Source: Bacteroidetes bacterium 43-16
GTDB taxonomy: Bacteria; Bacteroidota; Bacteroidia; Chitinophagales; Chitinophagaceae
Assembly (NCBI GenBank): GCA_001897525.1
Contig: MKTB01000017.1
Location: forward strand, 390,869 to 454,868
Length of the DNA: 64,000 nucleotides
Direction: 5' to 3'
Part shown: positions 59,466 through 64,000 of the stretch, piece after piece
Numbering within the stretch: position 1 is the stretch's first letter
Layout: every line of letters begins with the position of its first letter
The notes under the pieces: model-generated
The model's database searches: none
Told to the model about the DNA's origin: nothing
The model's input: the letters and a program-made list of their open reading frames with translations, nothing else
Position numbers and translations under genes: made by a program

Positions 59466-61517
59466 ATGACAGATAAAGATTTACTACTGAAGGCATACAG
59501 GCTTATGATGACTGCAAAGGCGATGGCTGATGTTTATGAACAGAACAGGCCGGTTGCCAAATATGTGCACAGTACTTCCCGTGGACATGAGGCCATTCAA
59601 TTGGCTACAGGTTTCTTGCTGCAGCCGGAGGATTATGTAAGTCCTTATTATAGAGATGAGAGCATTTTGCTGGGTATGGGTTTCAGTCCTTATGAGATGA
59701 TGCTGCAATTACTGGCCAAAGCCGATGATCCGTTTACCGGAGGTCGTGCTTATTACGGGCATCCGAACATTGCCCGGGACAATATGGCGCGCATTATCCA
59801 CCAGAGCAGTGCTACAGGTATGCAGGCGATCCCTACCACCGGTGTGGCACAGGGTATTGCTTATATTGAAAACCAACAATTAAAAACGTATTCAGTACCC
59901 CCGGTTACCGTCTGCTCTTTGGGTGATGGTAGTGTGACGGAGGGTGAGGTGAGTGAAGCATTCCAGTTTGCAGCTTTACATCAGCTACCTATTATATTTT
60001 TGGTCCAGGACAATGACTGGGGTATTTCTGTGACAAGCGCAGAGGCGCGTACCATGGATGCCTACGAGTTCATAGAGGGCTTTAAAGGAATTGAGCGTTT
60101 AAGGTGTGACGGAAGTGTTTTTGAAGAGGCTTATGCTACGATGCAAGAAGCATTTGAATTCGTGAGAAAAGAGCGCAAACCTATACTGGTACATGCAAAA
60201 GTACCTTTGATCGGTCACCATACTTCCGGTGTACGCAGGGAGTGGTATCGTGGAGAAGAGGACCTTGCCAAACATATGCAGGACGATCCGGGACCTAAAT
60301 TGAAGCAAAGATTGCTGGATTTAGGAATGAGCGAAGCAGACCTGGCACAGATCGAAAAAGAAGAAGCAGCGCTGATCGCACAGGATTTTCAGAAAGCTAC
60401 AGAAGCTGCTGATCCTGATCCTTCAACGGTGATGGACCATATTTTTGCCCCTAACCCGATCACTAAAGAAGAAGGTACCCGTGTACCGGCTGATGGAGAG
60501 AAGGTGGTGATGGTGGACGCGGCTTTACACGCCATTGAAGAATTGATGCGCAAGCATCCTGAATGCCTGTTTTACGGCCAGGATGTGGGTGGCAGGATAG
60601 GGGGCGTGTTCCGCGAGGCTGCCACCCTGGCACAGAAATTCGGGGACAGGCGTGTGTTTAATACCGCTATCCAGGAAGCATATATCATTGGTTCTACGGT
60701 AGGCATGAGCGCGGTAGGCCTGAAGCCGATCGTAGAAGTTCAGTTTGCAGATTATATTTATCCCGGCCTGAACCAATTGGTGACAGAGATCTCAAAATCC
60801 AATTACCTGAGCTGTGGTAAGTTCCCGGTGAGCAATATCATCCGGGTGCCTATAGGTGCTTATGGCGGTGGCGGTCCTTATCATAGTGGTAGTGTGGAAA
60901 GCACACTGGCGACTATTAAAGGGATCAAGATCGCTTATCCTTCTAATGCCGCAGACCTGAAAGGATTGATAAAAGCAGCTTATTATGACAATAATCCTGT
61001 GGTAATGCTGGAGCATAAAGGTTTATATTGGTCTAAAGTTCCCGGAACTTTAGGGGCAAAAACAATCGAGCCTGCAGCAGATTATATCCTGCCTTTCGGT
61101 ATCGGTAATGTCGTATTGGCATCCAGCCAGGAAGCGGTTGATAACGGTGAGTCGGTATGTATCATTACCTATGGTATGGGCGTGTACTGGGCACAGGCGG
61201 CTGCTGAGCAGTTCCCGGGCCAGGTAGAGGTGATCGATATCAGGACTTTATTCCCATTGGATGAAGAGCTGATCTATGAAACGGTGAAAAAGCACGGTAA
61301 AGTGATCGTACTTACGGAAGAACAGTTGAATAATTCCTTTGCACAAGCCTTAAGCGGCAAGATCGCCCAGGAATGTTTCCGTTATTTGGATGCACCGGTG
61401 CAGACCATTGGCGCTTTAAACCTGCCTTGTGTACCCATCAACCTGGTACTGGAAGAGGCGATGTTGCCCAACCCGAAAAAGGTGGCGGCTAAAATAGCGG
61501 AATTGCTGGCTTATTAG
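59466..61517 (+). CDS. 2-Oxoacid dehydrogenase E1, fused alpha and beta subunits
   Basis: The 683-residue protein joins an E1 alpha domain (about 1-325; S-R-G-H-E-A-I-Q-L-A, and the thiamine-diphosphate motif G-D-G-S-V-T-E-G through Q-D-N-D-W-G) to an E1 beta domain (about 345-683; Y-G-Q-D-V-G-G-R-I-G-G-V-F-R, F-N-T-A-I-Q-E, V-E-V-Q-F-A-D-Y-I-Y-P). It should form the first component of the branched-chain (2-oxoisovalerate) dehydrogenase complex that makes branched acyl-CoA primers for iso fatty acids. The E2 and E3 genes are not adjacent. The ATG at 59466 is preferred to a GTG two codons earlier. Confidence 0.9.
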   Translation: MTDKDLLLKAYRLMMTAKAMADVYEQNRPVAKYVHSTSRGHEAIQLATGFLLQPEDYVSPYYRDESILLGMGFSPYEMMLQLLAKADDPFTGGRAYYGHPNIARDNMARIIHQSSATGMQAIPTTGVAQGIAYIENQQLKTYSVPPVTVCSLGDGSVTEGEVSEAFQFAALHQLPIIFLVQDNDWGISVTSAEARTMDAYEFIEGFKGIERLRCDGSVFEEAYATMQEAFEFVRKERKPILVHAKVPLIGHHTSGVRREWYRGEEDLAKHMQDDPGPKLKQRLLDLGMSEADLAQIEKEEAALIAQDFQKATEAADPDPSTVMDHIFAPNPITKEEGTRVPADGEKVVMVDAALHAIEELMRKHPECLFYGQDVGGRIGGVFREAATLAQKFGDRRVFNTAIQEAYIIGSTVGMSAVGLKPIVEVQFADYIYPGLNQLVTEISKSNYLSCGKFPVSNIIRVPIGAYGGGGPYHSGSVESTLATIKGIKIAYPSNAADLKGLIKAAYYDNNPVVMLEHKGLYWSKVPGTLGAKTIEPAADYILPFGIGNVVLASSQEAVDNGESVCIITYGMGVYWAQAAAEQFPGQVEVIDIRTLFPLDEELIYETVKKHGKVIVLTEEQLNNSFAQALSGKIAQECFRYLDAPVQTIGALNLPCVPINLVLEEAMLPNPKKVAAKIAELLAY

Positions 61518-61551
61518 CAGTAAATCAGTACTGTAATATCCAAAAATTAAA

Positions 61552-61583
61552 TTTGGGGAAATTAATATATAATTTTACCTTTG
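61552..61583 (+). promoter_or_regulatory. Complete -33/-7 promoter of rpmE
   Basis: TTTG (61552-61555), a 20-bp spacer and TACCTTTG (61576-61583) match the Bacteroidota consensus; the -7 box is identical to that of the rplM operon. Confidence 0.72.
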
Positions 61584-61637
61584 CCATCCAATTTTTAAAC
61601 AAAGCATGCTTAGTACCATGCATAAAACAATAAAATA

Positions 61638-61886
61638 ATGAAAAAAGGAACACATCCGGAGAATTATCGTCTTGTAGTATTCAAAGATATGTCTAACGAG
61701 ACTACTTTTTTGACTAAATCTACAACTGCTTCTAACGAAACAATCAAATGGGAAGATGGTAACGAGTATCCATTGATCAAAGTAGAGATCTCTAATACTT
61801 CACACCCTTTCTACACTGGTAAATCAATGTTCGTTGATACCGCAGGTCGTATCGATAAATTCAAGAAAAAATACGCGAAAAACTAA
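61638..61886 (+). CDS. rpmE2: 50S ribosomal protein L31 type B (zinc-independent)
   Basis: The 82-residue protein is L31 of the type B form: [10 protein letters not shown] (2-11), then S-H-P-F-Y-T-G-K (55-62) and [10 protein letters not shown] (70-79). The C-x-x-C zinc ligands of type A are absent, so it needs no zinc. It is monocistronic, with its own promoter and terminator. Confidence 0.95.
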   Translation: MKKGTHPENYRLVVFKDMSNETTFLTKSTTASNETIKWEDGNEYPLIKVEISNTSHPFYTGKSMFVDTAGRIDKFKKKYAKN

Positions 61887-61913
61887 TTTGTTTTTCAATA
61901 ACAAAGAAATCAC

Positions 61914-61947
61914 AAAAAGCTATGAACTTAAGGTTTGTAGCTTTTTT
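61914..61947 (+). terminator. Terminator after rpmE
   Basis: AAAAAGCTA.GAAC pairs with GTTT.TAGCTTTTTT around a short loop, 28 bp after the stop. Confidence 0.8.
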
Positions 61948-61962
61948 CTTTTCCAGAAACCT

Positions 61963-61970
61963 TATCTTTG
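61963..61970 (+). promoter_or_regulatory. -7 promoter element of the lipoprotein operon
   Basis: TATCTTTG, a full TAnnTTTG match, 25 nt before the ATG at 61996 and directly after the rpmE terminator. Confidence 0.5.
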
Positions 61971-61995
61971 TTCCGCTTGTTAAATCCGCTATCAA

Positions 61996-62673
61996 ATGAA
62001 AATAAAAAGTATTTTATTATCCATTTTATTACTGATTTCTTTACTCTCCCTGAGCTCTTGTTTTGAGACTATTGAAGAGATCAATTTGAATAATGACGGT
62101 TCGGGTCGTATGGTGCTGACCTTTAATGGTTCTCAGAGTAAAGCCAAGCTGGCTTCCATCATGAAACTAAAGTCAGTAAACGGGCACAGAGTACCTTCCA
62201 TCCCCGAAATTAACAGTGAATTGGCCCAGACGGCAGCCCAGCTAAAGGCCATCCCGGGCATCAGTAATGTAAAGACCAATGCCGATTTCCAAAATTATAT
62301 TATATCCGTAAGCTTTGATTTTAAAGAAGTGTCACAGATCAATCAGGCATTCAGTAAAATGCTTACAGCCTACAAGATCCCTACCTATAACGCAGCTACG
62401 TATGTGTACAATAAGAGTACAAAAACCTTCACTAAAACATACCAGCTCAATCCGGCAACTAAAAAGCAATACAATGAGCTGAAGCAGGAAGATAAAGACG
62501 TGTTTAAAAGTGCACAATATACCAGCGTGTATCGCTTCCAGTCTTTGGTGAAATCTGTTGCCAATGCAAAAGCCAGTGTCTCTGCTTCTAAGAAAGCAGT
62601 GATGCATAAAACCCCGATCTTAAATATCGTAAACTCAGGGGCATCTGTCAATAATTCTATTCAATTACAATAA
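61996..62673 (+). CDS. Lipoprotein of unknown function
   Basis: The 225-residue protein has a lipobox L-S-S-C (C22), then F-E-T-I-E-E-I-N-L-N-N-D-G-S-G, a strand pattern common in Bacteroidota lipoproteins of unknown role, and a mixed alpha/beta body to about 190 ending in a Ser/Ala/Lys-rich tail. I do not recognise a named family. It is followed after 15 bp by another exported-protein gene, so the two probably form an operon and may act together in the envelope. Confidence 0.7.
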   Translation: MKIKSILLSILLLISLLSLSSCFETIEEINLNNDGSGRMVLTFNGSQSKAKLASIMKLKSVNGHRVPSIPEINSELAQTAAQLKAIPGISNVKTNADFQNYIISVSFDFKEVSQINQAFSKMLTAYKIPTYNAATYVYNKSTKTFTKTYQLNPATKKQYNELKQEDKDVFKSAQYTSVYRFQSLVKSVANAKASVSASKKAVMHKTPILNIVNSGASVNNSIQLQ

Positions 62674-62688
62674 ATATCTATCCAGCTG

Positions 62689-64000
62689 ATGAAAAAGCTC
62701 TACTATATTTTGCTGTGCGGAATAATGGTTCCTGTTGCAGCAAAAGCGCAACAATCTGCCATACCGGCACCCCGGGATGCAAAATTCGTTTTAGAATATA
62801 ACCTCCCGTTTATATTTACACAGACCTCCCCGGAACGACTGAACTTATCTGAGATCGGAAGCCAAATGTATGAAGCGCTCCTGGTGAAAAATAAAAATTA
62901 TGAATCTGAACCCGACATCAATAAGTCTGGTATAGACCATTCGCGTAAAGCTTATATGCACATTGTGAGCACAGATAGTATTGAATATACCGTGCGCTTA
63001 CTTCCTGTGAAAAATATGGACTTATTTAAGCAATCCATAGAGATCAATGCAAAAACGGAGCAGTCAAAGGTGGACAAAGGCACTTTTTACAACCTGAAAT
63101 ACAGGGATCTTGCTTTTATACCCAATGCCGGAGATTACGCGGTCCTGGTTTCGTCTTCCAGTACTTACAAAGCTTTTGATGATTCTGCCCGTGCCGAAAG
63201 GTGGGGTATTGAGTATGACAAAGGATATGGCTGGGACGGAGCGACTACAACGGAGATTGCTCCGCCGGAAGAGTGGGACACAACAACGGAGGCTTATGCA
63301 GTCGCAGATGCTGCCGAGGCTGTGCCCGTTGAAGTTGAGATAGCCCCACCGCCACCACCTGTGGTAAGTGCGCGCGATGCAGCGAGGGAAGCCGCCAGGG
63401 CTGCATCAGAAGCAGCTGAGGCGGCGGCCGAGGCAGCTGCTGCAGTGGCAGATACGGTTGTTTATACAGAGGGTTACGATGAAGATGATGATGCGGTGGA
63501 TAGTGCTGCCAGTGCGGTAGAATACACCTATAATGATTCGGAATATGAAGCGTACCAATCTAAAAAGGATTCCATTTTTAATATCTGGATGAAAGATTTT
63601 GTTACCGGCTTCGTTAATGAAAATAAGGACAGCTACAGCAGGCTGCAGCAGCTCAAAGATTTTGAAGCCCCTCAGAAAAACTCCGCTGCAACATTTTACA
63701 TGAACAGCATGGGCTTTAATGTAAGAGATCTGTACGGCATGTATGGTTTTTTCGGGATGAACAGGTACAATAAAAACCAGGAAGCCGTAAAGTTAAACGA
63801 TAACTGGAGCATGATCCAGTTGAATTTTGCAACTGATGCTATCCAGTTGAATGCTACTTCCAGGCTCACCGATCAGATGTCCAAAAGCAGCAACCGCATT
63901 TATAAAAGAAAGTTCAACAAAAAGTTCAATAAATACATCAATAGCCAGACGGATATCGGTGTAATGGGCATGGCCATGAACACGAAAAACTACCTGGAGG
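62689..64000 (+). CDS. Exported Ala/Glu-rich protein, 3' end outside window
   Basis: The reading frame is open from the ATG at 62689 to the window edge (437 codons so far). It has a signal peptide (M-K-K-L-Y-Y-I-L-L-C-G, ending A-K-A-Q, about residue 21), a first domain (about 25-175), and a low-complexity stretch with P-P-P-P-P and repeated Ala/Glu/Arg units (about 205-265). A second domain follows (S-I-F-N-I-W-M-K-D-F onward), where M-A-M-N-T-K-N-Y-L-E faintly resembles DUF4836 proteins. It is coupled to the preceding lipoprotein gene by a 15-bp gap. The call is limited by the missing end. Confidence 0.65.
   Translation, partial: MKKLYYILLCGIMVPVAAKAQQSAIPAPRDAKFVLEYNLPFIFTQTSPERLNLSEIGSQMYEALLVKNKNYESEPDINKSGIDHSRKAYMHIVSTDSIEYTVRLLPVKNMDLFKQSIEINAKTEQSKVDKGTFYNLKYRDLAFIPNAGDYAVLVSSSSTYKAFDDSARAERWGIEYDKGYGWDGATTTEIAPPEEWDTTTEAYAVADAAEAVPVEVEIAPPPPPVVSARDAAREAARAASEAAEAAAEAAAAVADTVVYTEGYDEDDDAVDSAASAVEYTYNDSEYEAYQSKKDSIFNIWMKDFVTGFVNENKDSYSRLQQLKDFEAPQKNSAATFYMNSMGFNVRDLYGMYGFFGMNRYNKNQEAVKLNDNWSMIQLNFATDAIQLNATSRLTDQMSKSSNRIYKRKFNKKFNKYINSQTDIGVMGMAMNTKNYLE

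Overview
The window looks like a chromosome segment of a Bacteroidota bacterium, most likely in or near the Chitinophagales/Chitinophagaceae. The evidence is consistent across the window: three proteins carry type IX secretion (T9SS) C-terminal sorting domains, a PorZ-type T9SS propeller lies directly upstream of recO, many start sites follow the Bacteroidota promoter element TAnnTTTG, there are exported families such as DUF4476, DUF4833 and META, the branched-chain 2-oxoacid dehydrogenase E1 is a single alpha-beta fusion, and the L31 protein is the zinc-free type. No rRNA, tRNA, transposase, integrase, phage module or CRISPR array was recognised. The content is mainly core genome with lineage-specific secreted proteins.

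Layout. 1-3.5 kb: a three-copy hairpin repeat, clpS, a membrane protein, a PaaI-type thioesterase divergent from an OxyR-like regulator with both redox cysteines, and an SRPBCC protein. 3.6-7.1 kb: a translationally coupled pair of exported proteins, a large helical lipoprotein and a TIM-barrel-like lipoprotein, of unknown function. 7.2-13.6 kb: tatC, rpiB, aspS, a fabG-type reductase, glnS and a DUF4834 protein, with 8-bp-periodic repeats around the reductase gene. 13.7-16.4 kb: three secreted Ig/PKD-like proteins, only the last with a T9SS signal and the first with an out-of-frame signal peptide. 16.6-20.4 kb: an alkyltransferase-like protein, a membrane protein, and a three-gene set (methyltransferase, FAD oxidoreductase, cysteine-less ketosynthase-like protein) resembling parts of flexirubin/aryl-polyene loci.

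20.4-28.7 kb: a biotin carrier, a DUF4476 protein, an EGF-like lipoprotein, topoisomerase III, RidA, homogentisate dioxygenase, an acyl-CoA thioesterase, and an alkylation-repair pair (AraC-MGMT fusion plus AlkB). 29-41.8 kb: a small secreted protein, a 2009-residue alpha-2-macroglobulin, an amino-acid permease, recO-porZ and a META-domain protein. 41.9-52.7 kb: a DUF695-like protein, an M3 oligopeptidase, DUF4833, a luciferase-like monooxygenase, pyruvate carboxylase and a T9SS SBBP-repeat protein. 52.8-59.1 kb: the rplM-rpsI-rpsB operon (without tsf), a divergent endonuclease V, a DUF58 protein, a SpoU methyltransferase, a pirin with a Tat-like leader and a Crp/Fnr regulator. 59.4 kb to the end: fused E1, rpmE, a lipoprotein and a truncated Ala-rich exported protein.

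The least explained parts are the 3.6-7.1 kb lipoprotein pair, the 13.7-16.4 kb secreted cluster with its disrupted signal peptide, the cysteine-less ketosynthase trio, and several short repeat families (octamer arrays, a recurring CCTATAAGG palindrome, and a TGTCA..TGAG..TCGAA motif inside terminator-like hairpins). Functions are assigned by reading protein motifs by eye; no database search was run.
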